DNA of 64,000 nt from Bacteroidota bacterium (GTDB lineage Bacteria; Bacteroidota; Bacteroidia; Flavobacteriales; Flavobacteriaceae), in NCBI GenBank assembly GCA_020161455.1, contig JAIUNZ010000011.1:51620-115619 (forward strand), given 5' to 3'. The notes under the pieces were generated by a model, which worked only from the letters and a program-made list of their open reading frames with translations, did not search any database and was not told the origin of the DNA. This document shows, piece by piece, positions 1 to 8,754 of this stretch. Positions within the stretch are counted from its first letter, which is position 1. Every line of letters starts with the position of its first letter. A program made the position numbers and the translations under genes.

Positions 1-959
1 AATGATTGTCCAATAATAACAACAAAGGTTAAAATTCCAACTGGAATAGCATATTTTACTAACATTTCAGGATCAATTAGCATTCCAACAGATACAAAAA
101 AAACAGCTCCAAATAAATCTTTTACAGGTTTTACTAAATGTTCAATATGTTCTGCTTGTGTGGTTTCTGCAATGATTGAACCCATTATAAATGCACCTAA
201 AGCTGGAGAAAAACCAACATTTGCAGCAAATAATACCATCAACAAACATAATGCTAATGAAACTATTAATAACATTTCATCGGTCAATAAATGCTTTGCT
301 TTCTTTAACAATGTTGGGATGAAAAAAATTCCAACCACAAACCAAATTGTTAAAAAGAAAATTAACTTTAAGACCGATTGTAATAACTCAATTCCAGAAA
401 ATTGCTGACTAACAGCAACCGTTGATAGCAAGACCATCATTAAAATTGCCATAATGTCTTGAACTATTAATGCTCCAATTACATTTCCAGCAAATTTTTG
501 TGCTTTAACACCTAGTTCATCAAATGTTTTTATAATAATTGTTGTGGAAGAAATGGATAATATCACACCCAAAAACAAACTGTTCATCTTTCCCCAGTTC
601 ATCCAATGACCAACTAAATAGCCTAGTGCAACCATTCCAATAATCTGTGTTAAAGCGGTAATTGAAGCTGTGCCTCCAACTTTCATTAGTTTCTTAAAAC
701 TAAATTCCAATCCCAAACTGAACAAAAGGAAAATAACACCAATCTCTGCCCAAACAGAAACGCTGTTCATATCTTTAACCGTTGGGAAAAAATCGGATTG
801 ACTGCCCGCTAAAAAACCCGCTAAAAGATATCCTAAAACCAGAGGTTGTTTAAGCACTCGAAATATTAAGACAGCAATTGCAGCAGTGACTAGAATTAGT
901 CCTAAGTCACTAATCAAATTAGGTAAATGAACTACTGAAGCAGCTAAAAATATTGGCAT
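1..959 (-). CDS. Kef-type cation:proton antiporter (CPA2), partial
   Basis: This is the N-terminal 319 residues of a membrane antiporter that leaves the window at base 1. The translation is a run of hydrophobic segments with CPA2 landmarks: GYLLAGFLAG near the start, EIGVIFLLFSLGLEF in the first third, ISSTTIIIKTFDELG, and NVGFSPALGAFIMG followed by FGAVFFVSVGM toward the window edge. The family exchanges K+ or Na+ for H+ across the inner membrane. The ATG at 957-959 is the first sensible start. Any C-terminal RCK/TrkA domain would lie outside the window, so KefB/KefC type and ion specificity cannot be judged. Confidence 0.9.
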   Translation of the reverse strand, partial: MPIFLAASVVHLPNLISDLGLILVTAAIAVLIFRVLKQPLVLGYLLAGFLAGSQSDFFPTVKDMNSVSVWAEIGVIFLLFSLGLEFSFKKLMKVGGTASITALTQIIGMVALGYLVGHWMNWGKMNSLFLGVILSISSTTIIIKTFDELGVKAQKFAGNVIGALIVQDIMAILMMVLLSTVAVSQQFSGIELLQSVLKLIFFLTIWFVVGIFFIPTLLKKAKHLLTDEMLLIVSLALCLLMVLFAANVGFSPALGAFIMGSIIAETTQAEHIEHLVKPVKDLFGAVFFVSVGMLIDPEMLVKYAIPVGILTFVVIIGQS

Positions 960-1062
960 AAAAGTAATTTTTACTAAAATAGTAAACGTTATGAGTTAAT
1001 CCAATACTATTCGTAAAATAATTAATAGGCTTGGTAGCAGTAAATTTATAAAAATTAAAATA

Positions 1063-2409
1063 TTATATCCCTAAATAATTACTAGGTGTAATTTTTAATA
1101 ATTCTGCCTTAATTTCATCTGAAACTTCTAATGTACTAATGAATTGGTGAATTGATTCTTGAGTAATAGAGGAATTTGTTCGTGTCAAACCTTTTAAAGC
1201 TTCATAAGGATTTGGATAAGCTTCTCGACGCAAAATTGTTTGGATAGCTTCGGCAACTACAGCCCAATTTTTCTCTAAATCTTCTGCAAATTTACTTTCG
1301 TTAATCAATAATTTATTTAATCCTTTCAAGGTAGCATCAAAAGCAATAATAGTATGTCCAATTGGAACTCCAATATTTCTCAAAACCGTACTATCAGTCA
1401 AATCACGTTGTAATCTTGAAATAGGAAGTTTGGCTGAAAGATGTTCAAAAATAGCATTTGCAATTCCTAAATTTCCTTCGGAATTCTCAAAATCAATTGG
1501 ATTTACTTTATGTGGCATTGCCGAAGAACCTATTTCACCAGCTTTTATTTTTTGTTTAAAGTATTCCATCGAAACATACGTCCAAATATCTCTATCTAAA
1601 TCAATTATTATCGTATTAATACGTTTTAATGCATCAAAAAACGCTGCAAAATGGTCGTAATGTTCTATTTGTGTCGTTGGGAACGAATGGTGTAATCCTA
1701 ATGTTTCTTCGACAAACTGTGTTCCAAATTTTTTCCAATCGATGTTTGGATAAGCTACATGATGTGCATTATAATTTCCTGTAGCTCCGCCAAATTTTGC
1801 TGCAAATGGAATATTAAATAATTGACGCATTTGTTCTTCCAAACGTTCTACAAATACTAAAATTTCTTTTCCTAAACGTGTTGGTGATGCAGGTTGACCG
1901 TGAGTTCTAGCCAACATTGGAATGTCCTTCCACTCTATCGACAATTCTTTTAATTTTGCAATAACTCCAATTAAACTCGGCATATACACGCTTTCAAAAG
2001 CTTCTTTAGTCGAAAGTGGTATGGAAGTATTATTAATGTCTTGTGAAGTTAACCCAAAGTGGATAAACTCTTTGTATTTTGATAAACCTAAGATTTCAAA
2101 TTTTTCTTTAATAAAATATTCTACAGCTTTTACGTCATGATTGGTAACTTTTTCGGTTTCTTTAATCCGAAGTGCATCATCAGTAGAGAATTCAGTATAA
2201 ATTTTTCTCAAGGAATCAAAAGCAGTTGATTCGATGCCATTTAATTGAGGTAAATCAGCTTCACACAATGCAATGAAGTATTCAATTTCTACTAAAACTC
2301 TATATTTTATAAGTGCTTCTTCTGAAAAAAAAGGTGCTAAACTTACTGTCTTTTTTCGATATCTTCCATCTATTGGAGAAATGGCATTTAATGAAGTTAT
2401 TTCTTGCAT
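1063..2409 (-). CDS. purB: Adenylosuccinate lyase
   Basis: A 448-residue enzyme of the fumarase/aspartase superfamily. It performs two fumarate-releasing steps: SAICAR to AICAR and adenylosuccinate to AMP. Diagnostic motifs are SPIDGRY at the N terminus, THGQPASPT (catalytic histidine region) and the signature loop GSSAMPHKVNPIDFEN. Length is normal for the bacterial family. An upstream in-frame ATG at 2436 would add nine residues, but translation from 2409 (MQEITSLNAISPIDGRY) matches the usual start of the family. It stands alone here, not in a purine operon. Confidence 0.96.
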   Translation of the reverse strand: MQEITSLNAISPIDGRYRKKTVSLAPFFSEEALIKYRVLVEIEYFIALCEADLPQLNGIESTAFDSLRKIYTEFSTDDALRIKETEKVTNHDVKAVEYFIKEKFEILGLSKYKEFIHFGLTSQDINNTSIPLSTKEAFESVYMPSLIGVIAKLKELSIEWKDIPMLARTHGQPASPTRLGKEILVFVERLEEQMRQLFNIPFAAKFGGATGNYNAHHVAYPNIDWKKFGTQFVEETLGLHHSFPTTQIEHYDHFAAFFDALKRINTIIIDLDRDIWTYVSMEYFKQKIKAGEIGSSAMPHKVNPIDFENSEGNLGIANAIFEHLSAKLPISRLQRDLTDSTVLRNIGVPIGHTIIAFDATLKGLNKLLINESKFAEDLEKNWAVVAEAIQTILRREAYPNPYEALKGLTRTNSSITQESIHQFISTLEVSDEIKAELLKITPSNYLGI

Positions 2410-2496
2410 TGTGTCTTGTGTGTTGTTGAAGTGCAAAAATAGTTAAACCATTTTAGAAGAAAGAAAAAAGCGGAAAGATATTTTGAGTAAATTTAT

Positions 2497-3150
2497 TTAA
2501 AAAGTGTTTTTGAAAACATTTTTCCAATTTGTAGCAACTACTGTTTTCATTTCTTCTAAATCAATTCCTTTGTAATTTGCTGCTAAAACATAAACTTCTT
2601 CAAGAGTTTCTTCAATCATGTCTGTTTCTAAAAAAAAACGATCATTGGGTATCGATTGAAATACTGTTTTCAATTCAGGATTTCGTAATAAATATTTCCC
2701 AAAAGAAAGATAAAATCCATTATCCAAAAGCTGTTTGGCAACTTGTTCATTTTTTGAAAAACCGTGTAATACGACAGGAACAGAAATTTTTAATCGTTTA
2801 TTGAGTGCAATCAATTCATCATAGGCAGCAACTAGATGCAATAGTAATGGTTTTTTGAATTTTTCGGCCAATACAATTTGATGTTCAAAAACTTCTAATT
2901 GCAATGCTATCGGAATCTCAATTCGTTTGTCTAAACCACATTCGCCCAAAGCTAGACATTCTGGTAAAGCTAACTTTTCTTCAATGGTTTTTAAATCTTG
3001 TTTTAATCGGTTTTCATCAATATGCCAAGGATGAATGCCAATGGAGTACTGTGGTATCGTATTGTCAAATTCCCAAGGATATTGATTAACAAGCTCTACA
3101 ACTTTGGGATTATTTGTAAAAGTATGTGTATGTAGATTGTAGTATTTCAT
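2497..3150 (-). CDS. TatD-family metal-dependent hydrolase
   Basis: A 217-residue TIM-barrel hydrolase of the TatD type. Metal-binding landmarks are visible in order: HTHTF near the N terminus, ALGECGLDK (Glu ligand), LHLVAAYDEL, VVLHGF and FLETD at the end of the barrel. TatD proteins are metal-dependent deoxyribonucleases, but substrates of short flavobacterial members are not established. At 217 residues it is shorter than E. coli TatD (about 260). Its start codon overlaps the stop of the preceding gene by one base (TAATG), so the two are translationally coupled. Confidence 0.88.
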   Translation of the reverse strand: MKYYNLHTHTFTNNPKVVELVNQYPWEFDNTIPQYSIGIHPWHIDENRLKQDLKTIEEKLALPECLALGECGLDKRIEIPIALQLEVFEHQIVLAEKFKKPLLLHLVAAYDELIALNKRLKISVPVVLHGFSKNEQVAKQLLDNGFYLSFGKYLLRNPELKTVFQSIPNDRFFLETDMIEETLEEVYVLAANYKGIDLEEMKTVVATNWKNVFKNTF

Positions 3151-3749
3151 TATTCGTGAAATTTCTTAACACCAGCATTTATTGCAATTTCTAAGTCGTT
3201 TTCTAAGGGAACTATTGGGCAAGAATAGTTATGATTATAAGCACAATAGGGATTGTAAGCTTTATTAAAATCTATTGTCCAAATATTTTCTTTTTGAATT
3301 CGCATATCAATATAACGTCCGCCAATGTAACTTTCTTTACCATTGGTTACATCTGAAAATGGCAAAAACAAATAATCTTCGTAATCTTTCTTTTTAATTA
3401 ATTCTATATTTTGATAAACATTTAACACAAACGATTTTCCTTCTAATTCAAAGTGTAATTCTCCATATTTTTTATATTGTGGCAATCTAGTAGTAGAAGT
3501 TTTCATCTGAAATATCTTTTCATTTTTAGATTTTATAAAAGTTGCCAAAACAATATATTTTTCATCAATTGGAAAGAAATCTAAACCTTTAAATACGGCT
3601 AAATCTTCTTTGGTTAAAGGACTTTCGTTAACATCGGCATATTCTTTGTTCAAATTGTCTTGAAACTCTTTTGAAGCTTCACTTTTTTTTTCTTGAGCCG
3701 AAAGAATACCTATGGAAAATACCAAAAATAATGTAAATAGATTTTTCAT
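3150..3749 (-). CDS. DUF1684 secreted protein
   Basis: A 199-residue exported protein with an N-terminal signal peptide (MKNLFTLFLVFSIGILSAQ). The body carries the DUF1684 signature: YGELHFELEGKSFVLNVYQN, GGRYIDMRI, and DFNKAYNPYCAYNHNYSCPIVPLEN, with the conserved NPYCAYN core. No biochemical role is established for the family. The start at 3749 was chosen because the signal peptide begins there; a longer frame to 3803 adds 18 residues that look untranslated. It is transcribed ahead of and overlaps by one base the TatD-type gene. Confidence 0.85.
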   Translation of the reverse strand: MKNLFTLFLVFSIGILSAQEKKSEASKEFQDNLNKEYADVNESPLTKEDLAVFKGLDFFPIDEKYIVLATFIKSKNEKIFQMKTSTTRLPQYKKYGELHFELEGKSFVLNVYQNIELIKKKDYEDYLFLPFSDVTNGKESYIGGRYIDMRIQKENIWTIDFNKAYNPYCAYNHNYSCPIVPLENDLEIAINAGVKKFHE

Positions 3750-3834
3750 TTGAAGTAATTTTAACAAAAATACTTGAAAACTTTCAAAGTCACAACGTTT
3801 CAAAGTTTTACCTTTGCCACGATAATCAAAACCT

Positions 3835-5055
3835 ATGGTTAAAGCAGCTTTTTTTCGTTATATTGAAAATTACAAAGGTTTTTCTAGAGAAATTTGGATA
3901 CTTACTTTGGTTACATTTATTAATCGAGCCGGAACGATGGTGCTGCCTTTTTTATCCAAATACCTTAAAGAAGATTTGCATTTTTCGTATAGTCAAGTAG
4001 GCTGGATTATGGTTTGTTTTGGTTTAGGCTCTATGCTTGGTTCATGGCTTGGAGGAAAACTTTCAGACAAAATAGGTTTTTATCGAATAATGATTTTTAG
4101 CCTTTTCACGAGCGGTTTAATGTTTTTTGGACTACAATTCATTACTAGCTTCGAAGGTTTATGCATCGCTATGTTTCTAATAATGGTTGTTGCCGATATG
4201 TTTCGTCCTGCTATGTTTGTTTCGCTTGGAGCTTATGCAAAACCAGAAAATAGAACACGAGCCTTGACATTAGTACGTTTAGCAATCAACTTAGGATTTG
4301 CCGCAGGACCAGCTTTGGGTGGACTAATCATTATGAATATTGGTTATCAGGGTTTATTTTGGGCTGATGGTGGTACTTGCATTTTGGCAATTATTATTTT
4401 TGCAATTTTAGTAAAAGAAAAAAAGAAATCTAAATTCATTGATAAAAAAGATCCTGATAATGTATTAACGCATTCAGTCTTTAAAGACAAACCCTTTTGG
4501 ATTTTCCTTGGAACGTGCCTGATTACCGGAATATTATTTTTTCAATTATTCACTACTATTCCGCTCTATCACAAAGAACAATTCAATTTAACCGAATTAC
4601 AAACAGGTTTGCTATTAACTTTAAATGGTATTTTAGTGTTCTTTCTAGAAATGCCAATCGTTAGTTATATTGAGCGAAACAAAATCAACAAAGTCAAAAT
4701 TGTTTGTTTAGGATGTTTTGCCATGGCAATAAGTTTGTTTCTTATGCTAATCAATTTTTGGGCAGGCATATTAATCATTATGATGTTATTTATGACACTA
4801 GCCGAAATGTTTGCATTTCCTTTTTCCAATTCATTTGCTATGAGTCGTGCGCCAAAAGGTCACGAAGGCAGATATATGGCAATTTTTACGATGAGTTTTA
4901 GTTTAGCGCATATTCTAAGCGCAAAAGTTGGAATGGAAATAATTGCTAATTGGGGTTATCAAGCTAATTGGCTTTTCATGGGTTTACTTGGGCTACTCGG
5001 AACAGGAATGTGTTATTGGGTTTTGAAACTAACCAACGCCGAGAAAAAAAATTAG
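3835..5055 (+). CDS. MFS transporter (drug:H+ antiporter type)
   Basis: A 406-residue 12-helix major facilitator. The loop between helices 2 and 3 reads GGKLSDKIGFYRIMIFS, a clear MFS motif A (G-x-L-x-D-x-x-G-x-x), and helix 5 has LGFAAGPALGG, resembling the antiporter motif C. Length and two-halves layout are standard. It resembles MdtH/YajR-like multidrug exporters, but substrate cannot be inferred. It is divergent from the DUF1684 gene with only 85 bases between the starts. Confidence 0.85.
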   Translation: MVKAAFFRYIENYKGFSREIWILTLVTFINRAGTMVLPFLSKYLKEDLHFSYSQVGWIMVCFGLGSMLGSWLGGKLSDKIGFYRIMIFSLFTSGLMFFGLQFITSFEGLCIAMFLIMVVADMFRPAMFVSLGAYAKPENRTRALTLVRLAINLGFAAGPALGGLIIMNIGYQGLFWADGGTCILAIIIFAILVKEKKKSKFIDKKDPDNVLTHSVFKDKPFWIFLGTCLITGILFFQLFTTIPLYHKEQFNLTELQTGLLLTLNGILVFFLEMPIVSYIERNKINKVKIVCLGCFAMAISLFLMLINFWAGILIIMMLFMTLAEMFAFPFSNSFAMSRAPKGHEGRYMAIFTMSFSLAHILSAKVGMEIIANWGYQANWLFMGLLGLLGTGMCYWVLKLTNAEKKN

Positions 5056-5209
5056 TTGCGGGTATTGATTTCGCATTTCAAGACTTTATACAGTTGTTAT
5101 TTTTTAGTTTTACTTCAAAATAAATCCAAATACTAAATTTAACTATTACATACAAAATTTGTTTTTAACAACTAATATTCAATGTGTTGATTTTTTTAAT
5201 TTCATTCAA

Positions 5210-5274
5210 AACTAAAAAATTAGTTAATTAACTATAAAAATAGTTTAGCAACTAAAAAAATAGTTGTATGTTTG
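5210..5274 (+). promoter_or_regulatory. Triple BlaI-type operator and promoter
   Basis: Three perfect dyads lie in a row: AACTAA-N4-TTAGTT at 5210-5225, AACTAT-N4-ATAGTT at 5230-5245 and CAACTA-N6-TAGTTG at 5249-5266. Their centres fall at 5217.5, 5237.5 and 5257.5, exactly 20 bases apart. The last dyad abuts TATGTTTG (5267-5274), a perfect match to the Bacteroidetes -7 box TAnnTTTG, 29 bases before the BlaI-like start. This is the expected position for autorepression by the winged-helix protein encoded next. The assignment of the dyads to that protein is inference. Confidence 0.75.
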
Positions 5275-5303
5275 CTTTGTTGTATTAAACAAAAACAATC
5301 ATC

Positions 5304-5663
5304 ATGCAAAAATTAACGAACAAGGAAGAAGAAATCATGCAAATTTTATGGAAGCTCAAAAAAGCATTTGTAAAAGAAGTATTAGCAGAAATTGAAGACG
5401 ACAAGCCGCACTATAACACACTTTCGACTATTATTAGAAATCTGGAAGAAAAAGGATTTGTGGCTTACAACGCCTTTGGAAATACGCACCAATATTATCC
5501 AATTGTAAAAATGGAAGACTATAGAAAGCGTTTTATGAATACAGCTATCGAAACGTATTTCAATAATTCCTACAAAAGCATGGTGTCTTTTTTTGCAGAA
5601 GAAGAAAAAATCTCAGCCGATGAATTACGTGAAATTTTGGACATCATCGAAAAAAAGAAATAA
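5304..5663 (+). CDS. BlaI/MecI/CopY-family repressor
   Basis: A 119-residue winged-helix repressor. The N-terminal half (LTNKEEEIMQILWKLKKAFVKEVLAEI ... YNTLSTIIRNLEEKGFV) is the canonical BlaI helix-turn-helix and wing; the C-terminal third is the dimerisation helices. Family members bind DNA as dimers and are cleaved after the partner M56 membrane protease is activated. The next gene begins two bases after the stop, so the pair forms one transcript behind three phased dyads. No beta-lactamase gene is adjacent, so the target may be envelope stress rather than antibiotic response. Confidence 0.92.
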   Translation: MQKLTNKEEEIMQILWKLKKAFVKEVLAEIEDDKPHYNTLSTIIRNLEEKGFVAYNAFGNTHQYYPIVKMEDYRKRFMNTAIETYFNNSYKSMVSFFAEEEKISADELREILDIIEKKK

Positions 5664-5664
5664 G

Positions 5665-7431
5665 ATGGAAACGATACTACTATATGTCTTGAAAGCTTCT
5701 GGTTTGATGGTTGCATTTTACTTCGCTTATATTCTATTATTGAGAAATGAAACTTTTTTCACAAGCAATCGATGGTTTTTAATAACTGGATTATTGACTT
5801 CTTTGCTATTGCCTATTTACTTTATTACAAAAGTAGTTTTTATTGAAAAGCCTAAAATCAATTTTCAAAATTTAAACGATGTCACAACTGCAACAATTGA
5901 AACTATAAATGAAAATTCTGTAAAAGAAACTTTTGATTGGACACAACTAATTTGGATTGGATACCTGTTTGTTGTTTTGTTTTTATTGATGAAAATGTTC
6001 CTGAGTTTTATTTCACTTTATAAAATGATTTCAAAAGGACAAGTAATTGATAGTAAAAGCTATAAACTAATCTATGTAAATGAAAACAGTGCTCCATTTT
6101 CTTTTTTTAATACTATTGTAATCAATCCTAAACTTTATTCTGAAGAAGAATTTGAAAGTATCATTTGCCATGAAAAAATTCATTGTCAAGAAAAGCATTC
6201 CATTGATGTTTTGGTTACTAAACTAATTTGTATTTTCTTTTGGTTCAACCCATTTATTTGGATATACAACAAAGCTTTACTTCAAAATTTAGAATTTATT
6301 GCCGATCAAAAAGCTACACAATTATTAGAAAATAAAAACAAGTACCAAAAAACATTACTTAAAGTAGTAGCTACACAAAATTGCATATCAATAACCAATC
6401 ATTTCAATAAATCATTAATCAAAAAACGAATCGTTATGTTAAACACCAATCCATCTCAAAAAATCAATTCATGGAAATATTTTTCCATGCTGCCTTTACT
6501 TGTTGCTTTTGTTTTCTTTTTTCAAGTAAAAGTTCAAGCGCAAGTAAAAGGCGAAAATAAAATTCAAGCTAAAGAAGTTAAAAAAGTTGATAAAACAAAA
6601 TCAAACCCAAATGACACTGAAAACACTTTAAACCTAGTAATCGATAAAATTAGTTCAGACATTGATTTAAAAGGTGATTCAGCTGCATTGAAAGAACGTT
6701 TTAATATTAATTTAAAAGTAAATTATATAAAAAGAAATGCTAAAGGAGAAATTATTGAACTAAAACTTTCCTATAACGACAATAAAGGAAAAAAAGGTAA
6801 AACGGAACAAATAAGAACAATTCCAATTCGACCAATATTTATGAAAGTGTATAGAAAAGAAAATGGGGAAAATGAGATTGGTTTTTACGATAACCACGAA
6901 ATGAAGACGTTGCCAAAAAATGATGAAAAAGAAAAAAAAATAACATTCATTGAAAATTTAAAAGATGATGCTGTTATTTATGTTGATGATCAATTTCTTA
7001 TGAGAAAAGAGGATGTTCAAGAGTTAGATGTAAATAGTTTGGTTAGTATGAAAGTATTAAAAGATGCAAAATCTTTAGAAAAATACAATGTTATAGGTAA
7101 AAATGAAGTTGTTGTCATTGAAACGAATTGGACGACTAAAAAACCAAAAACGGAAGATGCTAAAATAAATTATGTAATATTTACCAATGATAATGGTGAT
7201 GAATTAACCTATAGTTTTGAACTAAATTATTTTAAAGTTCCACAATTTCCATCTGTAAAAATCACTGAAAATTCGCCTATACTTATTCTAAATGGTGTGC
7301 AACAATCAAATCCTTTAAAAACAATTGACAATATTGACTTTAAGAAAATAAAATCGGTGCGAGTTTCAAATTCAAAAGATGAAGTAGCTATAGGAACACC
7401 AATTGAAAAAATTGTGATTACTACAAATTAG
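5665..7431 (+). CDS. BlaR1-type M56 membrane metallopeptidase
   Basis: A 588-residue membrane protease and likely signal transducer. The N-terminal half has about four transmembrane segments and the zinc protease motif HEKIH at residues 169-173, followed by FWFNPFIWIYNKALLQNLEFIADQKA, typical of M56. A further transmembrane segment (about residue 275-295, LLVAFVFFFQVKVQA) leads into a ~290-residue C-terminal domain of lysine-rich, plug-like character, not a penicillin-binding domain. The start is the ATG directly after the BlaI stop; a longer frame overlapping BlaI is a shadow. In the family, ligand sensing triggers proteolysis and release of the repressor. Confidence 0.88.
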   Translation: METILLYVLKASGLMVAFYFAYILLLRNETFFTSNRWFLITGLLTSLLLPIYFITKVVFIEKPKINFQNLNDVTTATIETINENSVKETFDWTQLIWIGYLFVVLFLLMKMFLSFISLYKMISKGQVIDSKSYKLIYVNENSAPFSFFNTIVINPKLYSEEEFESIICHEKIHCQEKHSIDVLVTKLICIFFWFNPFIWIYNKALLQNLEFIADQKATQLLENKNKYQKTLLKVVATQNCISITNHFNKSLIKKRIVMLNTNPSQKINSWKYFSMLPLLVAFVFFFQVKVQAQVKGENKIQAKEVKKVDKTKSNPNDTENTLNLVIDKISSDIDLKGDSAALKERFNINLKVNYIKRNAKGEIIELKLSYNDNKGKKGKTEQIRTIPIRPIFMKVYRKENGENEIGFYDNHEMKTLPKNDEKEKKITFIENLKDDAVIYVDDQFLMRKEDVQELDVNSLVSMKVLKDAKSLEKYNVIGKNEVVVIETNWTTKKPKTEDAKINYVIFTNDNGDELTYSFELNYFKVPQFPSVKITENSPILILNGVQQSNPLKTIDNIDFKKIKSVRVSNSKDEVAIGTPIEKIVITTN

Positions 7432-7509
7432 TTGTTTATTGAGATAAAAAAAATAAATTTGAAACCGATTGGTTTAACTGACTAAACGTTTTTTTAATTC
7501 GAACTCATT

Positions 7510-7647
7510 ATGTATAAAATAATAGCTAAAATCAATAAACTCTTGTTACCCAGTTTTACAAAACGGAATTTAGATTTGTCAAAAGCAAAAAAGTGGCAAC
7601 TTGCCATTATAGCTTGGCGGTTTTATATCACAAAAAAAGCATTGTAG
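7510..7647 (+). CDS. Small conserved basic protein, 45 residues
   Basis: A short open frame reads MYKIIAKINKLLLPSF then TKRNLDLSKAKKWQLAIIAW and ends YITKKAL. It is strongly basic, begins with ATG and ends with TAG. From memory, flavobacterial genomes carry similar ~45-residue proteins, often mislabelled SsrA-binding protein; the K-A-K-K-W-Q motif is what I recognise. No function is known to me. It lies alone between the protease gene and tRNA-Arg. Confidence 0.65.
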   Translation: MYKIIAKINKLLLPSFTKRNLDLSKAKKWQLAIIAWRFYITKKAL

Positions 7648-7681
7648 AATTAATAAATATTAAATTTTATTTTGAAAACCA

Positions 7682-7712
7682 TTTGCACCTTTCACAATAA
7701 TACCTATATTTG
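7682..7712 (+). promoter_or_regulatory. Promoter of tRNA-Arg
   Basis: TTTG at 7682-7685 and TATATTTG at 7705-7712 are separated by 19 bases, matching the Bacteroidetes primary sigma consensus (TTTG, about 19, TAnnTTTG). The tRNA begins 15 bases downstream. Confidence 0.75.
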
Positions 7713-7726
7713 CACCCACAAAAAAA

Positions 7727-7800
7727 GGCCTCGTGGCGCAACTGAATAGCGCACTTGATTACGGCTCAAGAGGTTACTGGTTTGAATCCAGTCGAGGTCA
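7727..7800 (+). tRNA. tRNA-Arg (ACG)
   Basis: A 74-base cloverleaf. Acceptor strands GGCCTCG and CGAGGTC pair with one G-U; the discriminator is A. The anticodon arm is CTTGA-TTACGGC-TCAAG, placing ACG at the anticodon, so it reads CGN arginine codons after A34 deamination. The T arm ACTGG-TTTGAAT-CCAGT is intact. CCA is not encoded. Confidence 0.97.
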
Positions 7801-7807
7801 CAATTTA

Positions 7808-7849
7808 ATCCCCAATCTTTAATAAATAGTTAAGGTTTGGGGATTTTTT
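7808..7849 (+). terminator. Terminator after tRNA-Arg
   Basis: ATCCCCAA at 7808-7815 pairs with TTGGGGAT at 7837-7844, with extra imperfect pairs toward the loop, followed by a run of T. It sits eight bases after the tRNA. Confidence 0.8.
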
Positions 7850-8043
7850 ATTTCTAACTTGTGTCTGTTTTGTGTCAATACAAATTTTATAAACTATTCT
7901 TTTTTAGTTATTTTTGAAAAATGGAGAGTGGATGTAGCTTAGAACAAGACTCTAAATTCATCAAAATGTACTTTATAATTGTGAAATAAATAGGTTTTAA
8001 ATTAATGATAATCAAGCCATAGTAATTGCAAATAAAAAACAAA

Positions 8044-8724
8044 ATGGAATATCTCTTTGCTCCTATCCAAAGACTTTATTATTTAAAAAAAACGATTGCA
8101 GTACTTTGTTTATTAGCACTCTTTAGTTGCGCCATCAAACCACCATTTGAAAAAGGAACTTTCAAAAAATCAGATTTAGTAGAATTGGTAAAACTCGACC
8201 CAAGTATTCATTTAGACATTCGTTATGCAACGAATAACAACTTTATTGGACGACCAGTATATACTGAAGCCAGAGCATTTTTGCAACGCCCAGCTGCCGA
8301 AGCATTAGTAAAAGTTAATACTGAGCTAGAACCTTTGGGCTATGGTTTATTAATTTTTGATGGATATCGTCCGTGGAGTGTAACCAAAGTGTTTTGGGAT
8401 AACACGCCTGAAGATAAAAAGAACTTCGTAGCCGACCCCAAAAAAGGTTCAAGACACAACAGAGGTTGCGCTATAGATTTGACCTTATATGACCTAACAA
8501 CAGGAAAACAAGTAGCCATGACCAGCGATTATGACGAAATGAATGAAAACGCTTATCCCGATTTTACTGGCGGAACTAAAGAACAACGCAACAACAGAGA
8601 TTTGTTAAGACAAAAAATGGAAGCCAATGGTTTTAAAGTCTATAAATATGAATGGTGGCATTTTGATTTTCAAGGTTGGGAATCTTATAGAATTGAGAAC
8701 ATTCCATTTTCTGAAGTGCATTGA
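8044..8724 (+). CDS. VanX/DdpX-type D-Ala-D-Ala dipeptidase, lipoprotein
   Basis: A 226-residue M15D peptidase. The zinc site is visible as SRHNRGCAIDLTLYD (His and Asp ligands) and YEWWHFDF near the C terminus (catalytic Glu and third His ligand). The N terminus has a hydrophobic segment ending LALFSC, a plausible lipobox, so it is probably anchored in the periplasm facing the wall. The family cleaves D-alanyl-D-alanine; without VanA/VanH neighbours a role in dipeptide salvage or wall recycling is more likely than vancomycin resistance. A TTG-initiated extension to 8026 is possible but ATG at 8044 is preferred. Confidence 0.9.
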   Translation: MEYLFAPIQRLYYLKKTIAVLCLLALFSCAIKPPFEKGTFKKSDLVELVKLDPSIHLDIRYATNNNFIGRPVYTEARAFLQRPAAEALVKVNTELEPLGYGLLIFDGYRPWSVTKVFWDNTPEDKKNFVADPKKGSRHNRGCAIDLTLYDLTTGKQVAMTSDYDEMNENAYPDFTGGTKEQRNNRDLLRQKMEANGFKVYKYEWWHFDFQGWESYRIENIPFSEVH

Positions 8725-8754
8725 TTTTTAGTAAAGAAATACTAACCTGTTCTA

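Noticed and set aside
5304-7431. Beta-lactam resistance operon
   Set aside because: The M56 protein lacks a penicillin-binding sensor domain and no beta-lactamase is adjacent.
7850-8043. Possible integrase-related attachment site downstream of tRNA-Arg
   Set aside because: No integrase gene or duplicated tRNA end is visible; only the normal terminator and AT-rich DNA are seen.
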